NCBI RefSeq assembly: GCF_006440735.1
Contig: NZ_VFUA01000039.1
Span: 1-51,824, forward strand
Source: Mesorhizobium sp. B2-7-1
GTDB lineage: Bacteria; Pseudomonadota; Alphaproteobacteria; Rhizobiales; Rhizobiaceae
Length of the DNA: 51,824 bases
Reading direction: 5' to 3'
The stretch's first letter is position 1, and every line of letters starts with the position of its first letter. Of the stretch, positions 14,771 to 22,644 are shown one piece after another. The notes under the pieces are model-generated. The model saw only the letters and a program-made list of their open reading frames with translations. It searched no databases and was not told the DNA's origin. The translations under genes were made by a program, and so were the position numbers.

Positions 14771-15810
14771 CCGCTTCGCTCCATTGCGCCGGCATCTCGA
14801 AATGGCTCGGCGGGCGCGCCGTGCTCGATAAGCTCGATCTCGCCATCAGGGCCGGCGAGGTGGTCTCGCTGCTCGGCCCGAGCGGTTCCGGCAAGACCAC
14901 GCTGTTGCGCAGCATCGCCGGACTGGTCGACCCCGACAGCGGCACGATCGCGGTCGGCGGCCGTGTCGTCTGGAGCGAAAAGACGGTCCTGCCGGCGGAA
15001 AAGCGCAGGATCGGCATGGTGTTCCAGGACTACGCGCTGTGGCCGCATATGACGGTGGCGCGCAATCTGTCGTTCGGGCTGCGGGCGCAGCGGCTCGCCG
15101 AACTGGAGATCGCCGCCCGCGTCGGCCATGCGCTGGAGGTCGCGCGGCTCGCGCCCTATCGCGACCGCTACCCTTCCGAGCTGTCGGGCGGACAGCAGCA
15201 GCGCGTCGCCATCGCCCGCTGCCTCGCGGCGCGGCCGGCCCTGATGCTGTTCGACGAGCCGCTCAGCAATCTCGATGCGGCACTTCGCGAGGACATGCGC
15301 ATCGAGATGATGGAGCTGGTGCGGCGCGAGGCCGCGACCGTGATCTATGTGACGCATGACCAGGCCGAAGCCATGGCCGTTTCGGATCGCATCGCGGTGA
15401 TGCGCGACGGCCGCATCGCGCAGTTCGACACGCCGCGGGCGATCTACGAGGCGCCGGCCGATTCCTTCGTCGCCGGTTTCATTGGCGGCTTTTCGGTGGT
15501 GCCGGGCACCGTGCGCGACGGGCTGTTCAGCGTGCGGGGCGCCGCAGCCGACAGCTTGCGCACGCCCGGCGCCAAACCCGGCGACGGCATGCTTGTCGTG
15601 CGTCCGGAGGATGCCCGGCCGGCCGAGGCGCATCCCGGCAACCGGCTGCGGGGCAAAGTGCTGTCGAGCGCCTTCCAGGGCCGCTGCTGGCGGCTGGCGG
15701 TGGAGCTTGGTCCGCAGCGTGTTCGCCTCGACTGGCCGGAAGCGCCGCCGGTCGGCTCCTCGCTGGCGTTCTCGCTGCCGCCGGAGCGTTGTATCGTCCT
15801 CGCCAACTGA
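14767..15810 (+). CDS. ABC transporter ATP-binding protein (FbpC/PotA class)
   Basis: A 347-residue ATPase with Walker A GPSGSGKTT (about 38-46), Q-loop MVFQDYALWPHMTV, signature LSGGQQQRVAIARCL and Walker [13 protein letters not shown] with the switch His in VTHDQAEAM. A C-terminal TOBE-like regulatory domain (about 240-347) follows, as in FbpC, PotA and MalK proteins. It completes the importer encoded from 11959, and its start overlaps the permease stop. Substrate follows that of the binding protein. Confidence 0.92.
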   Translation: MTASLHCAGISKWLGGRAVLDKLDLAIRAGEVVSLLGPSGSGKTTLLRSIAGLVDPDSGTIAVGGRVVWSEKTVLPAEKRRIGMVFQDYALWPHMTVARNLSFGLRAQRLAELEIAARVGHALEVARLAPYRDRYPSELSGGQQQRVAIARCLAARPALMLFDEPLSNLDAALREDMRIEMMELVRREAATVIYVTHDQAEAMAVSDRIAVMRDGRIAQFDTPRAIYEAPADSFVAGFIGGFSVVPGTVRDGLFSVRGAAADSLRTPGAKPGDGMLVVRPEDARPAEAHPGNRLRGKVLSSAFQGRCWRLAVELGPQRVRLDWPEAPPVGSSLAFSLPPERCIVLAN

Positions 15811-15835
15811 TGATTTTGAACTGTAGGATGCCTGC

Positions 15836-16591
15836 ATGCATGGCCTGACACCCATACTTTCCACCGTGACCGCCTCTTTCCTGGCCTCCTTCGTCGAAGT
15901 GGTCGAAGCCTTCACCATCGTGCTCGCCGTCGGCGTGACGCGCAGCTGGCGCCCCGCATTGACAGGCGCTGCACTGGCGCTCGCCGTGCTGGCGGCGTTG
16001 GTGCTGGCCTTCGGGCCGCTGCTGGCGCTCGTCCCCATCGCCGTCCTGCAATTCGTCGTCGGCGTGCTCTTGATCCTGTTCGGCATGCGCTGGCTGAGGA
16101 AGGCGATCCTGCGCAGCGTCGGCGTCATCGCGCTGCATGACGAGGAGCAAGCCTTTTCCAAGGAGACGGCCGCCTTGCAGCGGCAGGCCAATGACCGCCG
16201 CGCCGACTATCTGGCGGCCGTCGCGTCGTTCAAGGCGGTGCTGCTCGAGGGCGTCGAAGTGGTGTTCATCGTCATCGCCGTCGGCGCCGCGCACGGCCAG
16301 ACGCTTTATGCCAGCCTCGGCGCGCTGGCCGCCTTCGTGCTGGTGATGCTGATCGGCCTTGCCGTGCACCGGCCTCTGGCGCGCGTGCCCGAGAATTCGC
16401 TGAAATTCGTCGTCGGGCTGATGCTGACCAGCTTCGGCGTGTTCTGGACCGGCGAAGGCCTCGGCGCTGACTGGCCGGGCGCCGATCTCGCTTTGCTCGC
16501 CATCTTCGCCATCATTGCCGCCGCATCCTTCGCCATCGTGCGCTGGCTGCGCAGCGCCTATCCGGCGCCCGCCGCAGGAGTTGCCCGATGA
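15836..16591 (+). CDS. Predicted membrane protein, COG4280 type
   Basis: This is a 251-residue polytopic inner-membrane protein, with about six to seven hydrophobic segments, that I place in the uncharacterised COG4280 group. It contains an internal repeat: ASFVEVVEAFTIVLAVG (about 17-33) and KAVLLEGVEVVFIVIAVG (about 133-150), each with glutamates inside a membrane helix. This layout recalls duplicated cation transporters such as the FTR1 or GDT1 families. Between the halves is a charged loop (LHDEEQAFSKETAALQRQANDRRADY). It lies 25 bases after the importer ATPase and overlaps the next small gene by four bases. Transport of a cation is an inference from the in-membrane acidic motifs. Confidence 0.75.
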   Translation: MHGLTPILSTVTASFLASFVEVVEAFTIVLAVGVTRSWRPALTGAALALAVLAALVLAFGPLLALVPIAVLQFVVGVLLILFGMRWLRKAILRSVGVIALHDEEQAFSKETAALQRQANDRRADYLAAVASFKAVLLEGVEVVFIVIAVGAAHGQTLYASLGALAAFVLVMLIGLAVHRPLARVPENSLKFVVGLMLTSFGVFWTGEGLGADWPGADLALLAIFAIIAAASFAIVRWLRSAYPAPAAGVAR

Positions 16592-16803
16592 CCATGATCC
16601 GCCTCGTTCTCAAGGAGCTCGTCGGCATGTTCGTCGACGACGGCAGTCTGGCGTTGCTGGCGCTGGTCCTCATTGCGCTGATCACCGCCGCGGTGAAACT
16701 GATTGCGCTGCCGCCGCTCATCGGCGGCTTGCTGCTTCTCGCCGGCTGCCTGGCCATTCTTCTGCAGAGCGCGCGCCGCGCCGCGCGCGACAAGGCGCGC
16801 TGA
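16588..16803 (+). CDS. Small two-helix membrane protein
   Basis: This 71-residue protein is almost wholly hydrophobic between about 20 and 60 (two likely membrane helices, LALLALVLIALITAAVKLIAL and IGGLLLLAGCLAILLQ) and ends in a basic tail (ARRAARDKAR). It overlaps the COG4280 gene by four bases, so the two are probably translated together and may form one membrane complex. I recognise no family. Confidence 0.65.
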   Translation: MTMIRLVLKELVGMFVDDGSLALLALVLIALITAAVKLIALPPLIGGLLLLAGCLAILLQSARRAARDKAR

Positions 16804-16857
16804 TCAGCGTTTATTTCGTGAAATCAGCGCAAATGCTGGAGATTGGGGCGGAAGCCG

Positions 16858-16998
16858 CCCCCTGCCTCGTCATCCACGGGCGGGGCGACGCGAAGCGGCG
16901 CGCAGACCCGAGGATCCATTCCGTGACCTTGGCCAAGGAACGCAGCGGAGCAGAATTCTGCACTGCGGCAGCGCTCGGAAGTCACGGAATGGATCGCG
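16858..16998. repeat. Dispersed intergenic repeat with 15-bp inverted arms
   Basis: GATCCATTCCGTGAC (16913-16927) and GTCACGGAATGGATC (16981-16995) are perfect inverted repeats around a GC-rich, structured centre. The upstream flank (CGTCATCCACGGGCGGGGCG...) is of the kind found repeated between rhizobial genes. It lies between two convergent genes, and the rest of this 201-base gap shows no gene. Confidence 0.65.
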
Positions 16999-17004
16999 AT
17001 GGAA

Positions 17005-17637
17005 CTAATAAACCGTGAAAAGCGTCGGCAGGTCACCGCTGAGGCGGAAATACTCGACCGTCTCGATAAGCGGAAACATCGCCAGGAAATAGAGCCCGTC
17101 GCGGAACGTCCTCCGCAGCGCGCCCGTCGAAAACAGCCACTGGTCCTCGTCGCGGTAGAGCAGCGGGTTCGGCCAAAAGCGCGGCGTGCGTTCGGCATAG
17201 GCCGTGTGGACGGCGCCGAACTTGCCAGCGAGATACTCGGCCTCCTTGCGCGCCGTGAAGCGGAAGACCAGGAAGCTGCCCAGGCCGAGCATCGCGGCCG
17301 CCAGCACCGAGCCGAACATCAGCCCGATACCGGCCGAGCCGACGGTCGAGAAGAAATAGAGCGGGTTCTGGGTCATCGAGAACGGGCCGGACACGACCAG
17401 CTCGTCATTCTTCCTGCCGCCGACGAAGAGGATGCTCCACAGCCGGCCCAAAAAGCAGGTCAGAACCATCACAAAGCCGATCGTCTCCAAGGCTTCGTGC
17501 CCGTTCGATCCTTCGGCCAGCACCGGCTTGCTGAACAGGAGGAGGATGACGGCAAGCACCGCGGCCGCCTGCACCACGATCAGGCGCTTATGCTGGTCGA
17601 ACGCCTTCGGCGCCGATTTGAGGGACGTGTAGGCCAT
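17005..17637 (-). CDS. Membrane methyltransferase, ICMT/PEMT-like
   Basis: A 210-residue integral membrane protein with about four to five hydrophobic segments. GPFSMTQNPLYFFSTVGSAGIGLMFGS resembles the conserved GPYRYVRHPxY segment of the isoprenylcysteine/phospholipid methyltransferase families, followed by the cofactor-region helix pair and KEAEYLAGKFGAVHTAYAERTPRFWP, which matches the E-x-x-L-...-Y-x-x-Y-...-R-F-x-P end of that domain. It would methylate a lipid or lipid-like substrate with S-adenosylmethionine; the substrate is unknown. The gene stands alone on the minus strand. Confidence 0.78.
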   Translation of the reverse strand: MAYTSLKSAPKAFDQHKRLIVVQAAAVLAVILLLFSKPVLAEGSNGHEALETIGFVMVLTCFLGRLWSILFVGGRKNDELVVSGPFSMTQNPLYFFSTVGSAGIGLMFGSVLAAAMLGLGSFLVFRFTARKEAEYLAGKFGAVHTAYAERTPRFWPNPLLYRDEDQWLFSTGALRRTFRDGLYFLAMFPLIETVEYFRLSGDLPTLFTVY

Positions 17638-17846
17638 TCTTCCTCACCGCTCCGGCGCCAACGGGGGCGCCAAGGCTTCTCTAGCTGTTCCGCCGCGCGA
17701 TGACGAGGCCCGCCCGGTATTTTTGGCCGATCTTACGAATTTGTAAGCGGCCGGACAGGCTGCGGTGAATTCGCCTGCCTAGGCTGACGATCGCCGCCAA
17801 ACGCGATTTCGGGCGGCGAATGGATCATCAACCTCGGGATAATGTC

Positions 17847-18104
17847 ATGAACAAATTTGCCGCTGCTTTCGCCTTTGCCGCTACCGCGATCATCGTTCCC
17901 TTGGCTTCCGCCGTTGCCGCTCCGACGCCTTGCGAGACCGCGTTGAAGGACCTGCGCGCCGCCGAGGCCAAGGCGACGCCCAACGATGCCGACAAGAACA
18001 AGGTTTCCGAACTGGAGACGAAGGGCATCGAGCGTTGCAACGCCGACGACGACAAGCGCGCCGACGACTTCTTCGCCCAGGCCATGAAGATTCTTGAAAA
18101 GTAA
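17847..18104 (+). CDS. Small exported protein of unknown function
   Basis: An 85-residue protein with a Sec signal peptide (MNKFAAAFAFAATAII...SAVAA) and a mature part of about 60 charged residues containing two cysteines (PTPCETA and ERCNADD), which could pair in the periplasm. I use the ATG at 17847 rather than 17820 because the signal peptide starts there. It lies 18 bases before the COG4705 gene and is probably cotranscribed with it. I do not recognise a family. Confidence 0.72.
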   Translation: MNKFAAAFAFAATAIIVPLASAVAAPTPCETALKDLRAAEAKATPNDADKNKVSELETKGIERCNADDDKRADDFFAQAMKILEK

Positions 18105-18122
18105 TCGTCGGAGAGACCGGAA

Positions 18123-18920
18123 ATGGACATCGCCATGACCGCAACGATCCTTGAACGAGACTCCGAATTGAACCGGGTCCCGGACGTCACCCTCGATTTC
18201 TGGCTGATCAAGATCATGGCGGTGACCATGGGCGAGACGGCGGCCGATTATCTGGCCGTCAATCTCGGCCTCGGCCTTACCGTCACATCCTTGATCATGA
18301 GCGGCATCCTGATCGTCGCGCTTGTCCTGCAATTCGCGCAGAAGCGCTACGTGCCCTGGGCCTACTGGCTGGCCGTCGTGCTGATCAGCGTCGTCGGCAC
18401 GCTGGTCACCGACAACCTCGTCGACAATTTCGGCGTGCGGCTGGAGACGACGACGATCGTCTTCTCGGTCGCCCTCGCCCTGACTTTCGCGGCCTGGTAC
18501 GCCAGCGAAAGGACGCTCTCGATCCACACCATCTTCACCACCAGGCGCGAGATCTTCTACTGGCTGGCGATCCTGTTCACCTTCTCGCTCGGCACGGCCG
18601 CCGGCGACCTGGTGGCCGAGCGCTTCGACATGGGCTATCTCACCACCGGCGTCATCTTCGGCGGCGTCATCGCGGCGATCACGCTTGCCTGGTTCTTCCT
18701 CGGCCTGAACGGCATCCTCGCCTTCTGGCTCGCCTATATCCTGACCCGGCCGTTCGGCGCTTCCTTCGGCGACCTGCTCTCGCAGCCGGTCGAATATGGC
18801 GGCATGGGCTTCGGCACCACCTTCACCAGCCTGACCTTCCTCGGCGCCATCGTGGTCATCGTCCTCTATATGACACTGACGAGATTGATCGACGAAGACG
18901 AGCAGGCCCTGCTCGACTAA
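18123..18920 (+). CDS. COG4705-type membrane protein
   Basis: This is a 265-residue inner-membrane protein with about seven to eight helices, of the uncharacterised COG4705 group. It shows a repeated signature: VTMGETAADYLAVNLGLGLT (about 35-54) and FSLGTAAGDLVAERFDMGY (about 158-176), with a third weaker copy FGASFGDLLSQP near 220. GGAGAG-like bases (18109-18114) precede the start; an alternative ATG lies four codons on. It sits between a small exported protein and a two-component system, suggesting an envelope stress or ion-related role, which is inference only. Confidence 0.78.
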   Translation: MDIAMTATILERDSELNRVPDVTLDFWLIKIMAVTMGETAADYLAVNLGLGLTVTSLIMSGILIVALVLQFAQKRYVPWAYWLAVVLISVVGTLVTDNLVDNFGVRLETTTIVFSVALALTFAAWYASERTLSIHTIFTTRREIFYWLAILFTFSLGTAAGDLVAERFDMGYLTTGVIFGGVIAAITLAWFFLGLNGILAFWLAYILTRPFGASFGDLLSQPVEYGGMGFGTTFTSLTFLGAIVVIVLYMTLTRLIDEDEQALLD

Positions 18921-18961
18921 AGTGCTTCTCGCAAAAATGTGTTGCGGCCTTCGCCCCGGCA

Positions 18962-19016
18962 GCGCGTAAAAACAGATGGTTAGAGCAAGTGATGCCGCGA
19001 TTTCCGTTTGAAGCCG
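18962..19016. repeat. Diverged partial copy of the 2073-2176 repeat
   Basis: GCGTAAAAACAGATGGTTAGAGCA followed by GCCGCGATTTCCGTTTGAA aligns with the reverse complement of the element at 2073-2176 (GCGTAAAAACAAAGAGATAGAGCG ... CCGTTTCCGTGAAA), with many changes. It lies just upstream of the response-regulator gene and falls inside a spurious N-terminal extension of that frame. Confidence 0.45.
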
Positions 19017-19108
19017 CGTCAGACGAAGAGATAGTGACCGGCCAAGAAAAAGCCGCAGCCGGCACTACCATGCCGGTGAGGTTGAGGCGGCAAGGACAGC
19101 ACGGGGCG

Positions 19109-19786
19109 ATGCGACTTCTGCTTGTTGAAGACGATCCGAGAACCGCCGACTATGTCGTCAGGGGACTGACCGAGGCCGGCCATGTCTGCGATTTGCTGCG
19201 CGACGGCCATGACGGCCTCTTCGCCGCGACCCGCAACGCCTATGACGTGATCGTCGCCGACCGCATGGTTCCCGGCCTCGACGGCCTGTCGATGATCAAG
19301 GCGGTGCGCGCCGCCGGTATCCGCACGCCGGCCATTTTCCTGACCTCCATCGGCGGCGTCGACGACCGCGTCGAGGGCCTGGAAGCGGGCGGCGACGACT
19401 ATCTGGTCAAGCCCTTCGCCTTTTCCGAGCTGCTCGCCCGCATCCATGCGCTCGGCCGCCGGCCGGCGGCGCAGGAGCAGAAGACGGCGCTGCGCGTCGC
19501 CGACCTCGAAATGGACCTGATCCTGCGCCGCGTGACCAGGCAGGGCCAGCCGATCGACCTGCAGCCGCGCGAGTTCAGCCTGCTCGAGGTGCTGATGCGC
19601 GGCGAGGGCCGCGTCATCACCCGCACCATGCTTCTGGAGCGCGTCTGGGATTTTCATTTCGACCCCAAGACCAGCGTCGTCGAAACGCATATCAGCCGGC
19701 TAAGGGCCAAGGTCGACAGGCCGTTCGACGTGCCGCTGATCCACACCGTGCGCAACACCGGCTACAGCCTGCATGTTCCGGCCTGA
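19109..19786 (+). CDS. OmpR-family response regulator
   Basis: A 225-residue two-component regulator. The receiver domain (1-120) has the acidic pair EDD (7-9), phosphoacceptor Asp51 in VIVADRMVPGLDG and Lys in DDYLVKPF. The C-terminal winged helix (about 128-222) has LQPREFSLLEVLMRGEGRVITRTMLLERVWDFHFDPKTSVVETHISRLRAKV condensed in the usual OmpR/PhoB pattern. I set the start at 19109 (MRLLLVEDD), since an upstream in-frame ATG at 18989 would add about 40 residues of repeat-derived sequence. The cognate kinase follows 39 bases downstream. Confidence 0.93.
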   Translation: MRLLLVEDDPRTADYVVRGLTEAGHVCDLLRDGHDGLFAATRNAYDVIVADRMVPGLDGLSMIKAVRAAGIRTPAIFLTSIGGVDDRVEGLEAGGDDYLVKPFAFSELLARIHALGRRPAAQEQKTALRVADLEMDLILRRVTRQGQPIDLQPREFSLLEVLMRGEGRVITRTMLLERVWDFHFDPKTSVVETHISRLRAKVDRPFDVPLIHTVRNTGYSLHVPA

Positions 19787-19825
19787 TCTCGTGGCCGCAC
19801 GTGCGGGGCGACCCACCGCGGTCGC

Positions 19826-21202
19826 ATGAGCGAGACACGCTCCAATCTGCTGCGCAGCACGCCGTTCAGGTTGGCGCTGACCTTTGCCTTCCTGTTCCTG
19901 CTGGCCTTCATCCTGTCCGGCGCGATCGTCTATCAGTTGATGAGCGCCTCGCTCGCCAGGCAGCTCGATCAATCGATCAAGGAGACCTATTCGCTCATCG
20001 CCGCGACCTATGCCGAGAGCGACGAGGAGGATCTCGTCTCGACGGTCAGGGACCATGCCCAGTTCAGCCAGGACAAGGACGAGATCTTTTCCCTCACCGA
20101 CAAGGACGGCAACCGCCTCGCCGGGGATTTCACCTCCAGCCTGCCGGATGGCTTTTCCATGTTCGCCGCCGACTTGCCGGGTGTGCCGCCCGACACCGAA
20201 TACCGCGCCTATTCGGGCATGGTCGGCGACAACAATTTGACCGTCGCCTTCTCGCTTTCGGAAACCGAGGATCTCGAAAGGATCGTGCTGATGAGCTTCG
20301 GCTGGGGCACGCTGTTCATCACCGTCCTGGCGATCGGCGGCGGCGCGGTGCTCGCCTCGCGCGTCCAGCGGCGCCTCGACGGCATCGCCAGCACCATGGT
20401 CGACGTCTCGCATGGGCGGCTCGATGCGCGCATCCCGCTGATCGGCAATGGCGACGACATCGACGCCGTCTCCGCCCAGGTGAATGCGGCGCTGGAGCGC
20501 CTGTCGGCCCTGGTCGACGGCATGCGGGAAGTGAGCGCCAACATCGCGCATGATCTCAAGACGCCGCTCAACCGGCTGCAGATGATCCTGGAATCCGCCG
20601 CCGACAAGACGGTGTCGGGTGAGGATGTCTCGACCGAGCTGACCGATGCCCGCGCCGAGAGCCAGCAGATCAACAGCACCTTCGACGCGCTTCTGCGCAT
20701 CGCCCAGATCGAAGCCGGCGCCCGCAAGGCGCGCTTCGTCGATCTCGATGTCGGCCCGGTCGTCGAGACCATCGGCGATGTCTATGCCGATGTCGCCGAG
20801 GACGATGGCAAGTCCCTGTCGACAACGATCATTCCGGATACGAAATGGTATATTCACGGCGACAGAGACCTGCTGATGCAGATGCTCGCCAATCTGGTCG
20901 AGAACGCGCTCAGGCATTGCCCGCCGGGCACCGCGATCGAGCTGTCGGTGACCAGGGGCGGCAGCCACGTCCTCGTCCATGTCCGCGACAATGGCCCGGG
21001 GATTCCGGCCGAGGAACGCGAAAAGGTGTTCCGCCGGCTCTACCGGCTGGATGCGAGCCGCACGACGCCAGGCAGCGGCCTGGGCCTGAGCCTCGTCAAG
21101 GCGGTTGCCGACCTGCATGGCGCGGCCATAACGCTCGAGGACCGCAATCCGGGTCTCGGCGTGACAATCAGCCTTCCGGCCGTGCGGACTACCGTGACCT
21201 GA
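19826..21202 (+). CDS. Sensor histidine kinase
   Basis: A 458-residue inner-membrane sensor. Membrane helices at about 14-36 and 152-176 enclose a periplasmic sensor domain of about 115 residues rich in Asp/Glu. HAMP follows (about 177-230), then HisKA with phosphoacceptor His242 in NIAHDLKTPLNRL. The ATPase domain shows N-box LANLVENALRHCPPG, G1 DNGPGIP and G2 GSGLGLSLVKA. It pairs with the preceding OmpR-type regulator. The nature of the signal is not visible; the flanking envelope proteins are plausible targets. Confidence 0.93.
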   Translation: MSETRSNLLRSTPFRLALTFAFLFLLAFILSGAIVYQLMSASLARQLDQSIKETYSLIAATYAESDEEDLVSTVRDHAQFSQDKDEIFSLTDKDGNRLAGDFTSSLPDGFSMFAADLPGVPPDTEYRAYSGMVGDNNLTVAFSLSETEDLERIVLMSFGWGTLFITVLAIGGGAVLASRVQRRLDGIASTMVDVSHGRLDARIPLIGNGDDIDAVSAQVNAALERLSALVDGMREVSANIAHDLKTPLNRLQMILESAADKTVSGEDVSTELTDARAESQQINSTFDALLRIAQIEAGARKARFVDLDVGPVVETIGDVYADVAEDDGKSLSTTIIPDTKWYIHGDRDLLMQMLANLVENALRHCPPGTAIELSVTRGGSHVLVHVRDNGPGIPAEEREKVFRRLYRLDASRTTPGSGLGLSLVKAVADLHGAAITLEDRNPGLGVTISLPAVRTTVT

Positions 21203-21360
21203 GGCGGGCCGGAGCCCGCACCCCGGCCGCCTTACCCATTTGTATAGCCCCCGCCAGCCGCACGAAAACTGCGGTCTCTAGGCTTGCGCTGTTCCCGCCG
21301 GATCGGGAGCGCGACCCGACGAGGTTCGGGTCGGCAACCTCAAAGAAGAAAGGAAAGAAG

Positions 21361-21615
21361 ATGAAAAAATCCGTCATCGCAGTCGCGGCGATCGTGGCTC
21401 TCGCCTCAGCGACCGGGGCTTATGCCAAGGCTGCCAGCGGCACCATCGCCAGCGTCGACAAGAAGGGCGATTCCTTCACGCTGAGCGACGGCAAGACTTT
21501 CGCGCTGCCCGAGAACATCGAGGTCGAGACGCTGAAGGTCGGCGAAAAGGTCACCGTCACCTATTCCGCCAAGGCCGGCAAGCTCATGGTGTCGGCCATC
21601 CAGCCGGCCAACTGA
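21361..21615 (+). CDS. Small exported DUF1344-type protein
   Basis: An 84-residue protein with a Sec signal peptide (MKKSVIAVAAIVALASATGAYA) and a short beta-rich mature domain (SGTIASVDKKGDSFTLSDGKTFALP...GEKVTVTYSAKAGKLMVSAIQP) typical of DUF1344, a periplasmic family common in rhizobia. A purine-rich ribosome binding site (AAAGGAAAGAAG) precedes the ATG. It follows the kinase by about 160 bases and may be a target of the two-component system. Function is unknown. Confidence 0.85.
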   Translation: MKKSVIAVAAIVALASATGAYAKAASGTIASVDKKGDSFTLSDGKTFALPENIEVETLKVGEKVTVTYSAKAGKLMVSAIQPAN

Positions 21616-21631
21616 GCGGGCAATCAAGGCA

Positions 21632-21656
21632 CGCCGGCAGGGGTCTCCTGCCGGCG
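21632..21656. terminator. Strong hairpin between convergent genes
   Basis: CGCCGGCAGG (21632-21641) and CCTGCCGGCG (21647-21656) form a perfect 10-bp stem with a 5-nt loop between the DUF1344 gene and the convergent AraC gene. Neither side has a T-run, so it may act as an mRNA 3' stabiliser or Rho-assisted end for both transcripts. Confidence 0.55.
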
Positions 21657-21668
21657 GCGCGCGTTCGG

Positions 21669-22538
21669 CTACCGCGCGGCGCCCGCCCGGCGGAAATCGG
21701 AAGGCGACATGCCGGCGAGCTTGCGGAACGATTTGTTGAAGGCGCTGAGCGAGCCGAAGCCGGATTCCATGGCGACCCTCAACACATTGGCGTCCTCATG
21801 CATGAGCAGCGCCTGCGCGTAGCTCAGGCGCAGCAGGTTGACATATTCGTTGAGCGTCATGCCGGTCGATTTCTTGAACAGGCTCATCGCATATTTGGGA
21901 TGGATGTCGGCGGCCGAAGCGATGGTGACGCAGTCGATGTCGTAGAGGAAATTCTCGGCGATGAAATCGCACATGCGCCCGACATTGCGCGAGGACTGCT
22001 GGTCGAAGGCATTGCCGGCGCCTTGCCCGGCCAACCTTTCCGGCACCAGCCGGTAAGGCTCGAAGCGCACCCGCTCGAGCCGAAGCAGCAGCTCGTTGAC
22101 GGCGTGCTCGGTTTTGGCCGGATCGCCCGAGCGCGCATACTCGTTCCAGCGCTTGAAATTGTCGTTGTCCGACTGGTCCGTCGCGTCGGTCACCAGCGTC
22201 GCGCCGGTCATCAGCCGGTGGCGTATGTCGGCCGGCAGATGCAGGCGGAAGAAATGCACCAGCGGCAGATGCGCGCCGGCATAGACGGCGTCGTCGGAGA
22301 GGTCGTCCATCTGGTGCGGCAGGCCGCCCCAGAACAGGCACATCTCGCCGGCCGACAGCGAGATTTCGTGCTCGGCCATGCGGTAATGCACGCGGCCCTG
22401 TACGATGAAATTCACCTCCACCTGGGCATGCCAGTGCGGCTTCAGCATCACCAACGGGTGGTTGTGGAACATCTGCAGCATGAGCGGCAGTCCTTCGACG
22501 CTGCTCGCGCCAGGCTGGTAGAACGGACGCTCCGGCAT
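21669..22538 (-). CDS. AraC-family transcriptional regulator
   Basis: This 289-residue regulator has an N-terminal cupin-like ligand domain (HPLVMLKPHWHAQVEVNFIVQGRVHYRMAEHEISLSAGEMCLFWGGLPHQ, residues about 30-80) and a C-terminal double helix-turn-helix (about 195-287; YAMSLFKKSTGMTLNEYVNLLRLSYAQALL and VAMESGFGSLSAFNKSFRKLAGMSPSDFRR). The start at 22538 has GGAAAG upstream; an in-frame ATG at 22595 is less likely. It is divergent from the sugar ABC operon at 22645, whose expression it probably controls. Confidence 0.9.
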   Translation of the reverse strand: MPERPFYQPGASSVEGLPLMLQMFHNHPLVMLKPHWHAQVEVNFIVQGRVHYRMAEHEISLSAGEMCLFWGGLPHQMDDLSDDAVYAGAHLPLVHFFRLHLPADIRHRLMTGATLVTDATDQSDNDNFKRWNEYARSGDPAKTEHAVNELLLRLERVRFEPYRLVPERLAGQGAGNAFDQQSSRNVGRMCDFIAENFLYDIDCVTIASAADIHPKYAMSLFKKSTGMTLNEYVNLLRLSYAQALLMHEDANVLRVAMESGFGSLSAFNKSFRKLAGMSPSDFRRAGAAR

Positions 22539-22644
22539 CTTACTTTCCGCCAACTTCTTATTCCCTTCGACGGGGACAAGCCTTCCGCGCCGCATAGTCT
22601 AGCCACGCTCACAGTGAGAGAGCAAATGAAATGGGAGGATTTCA

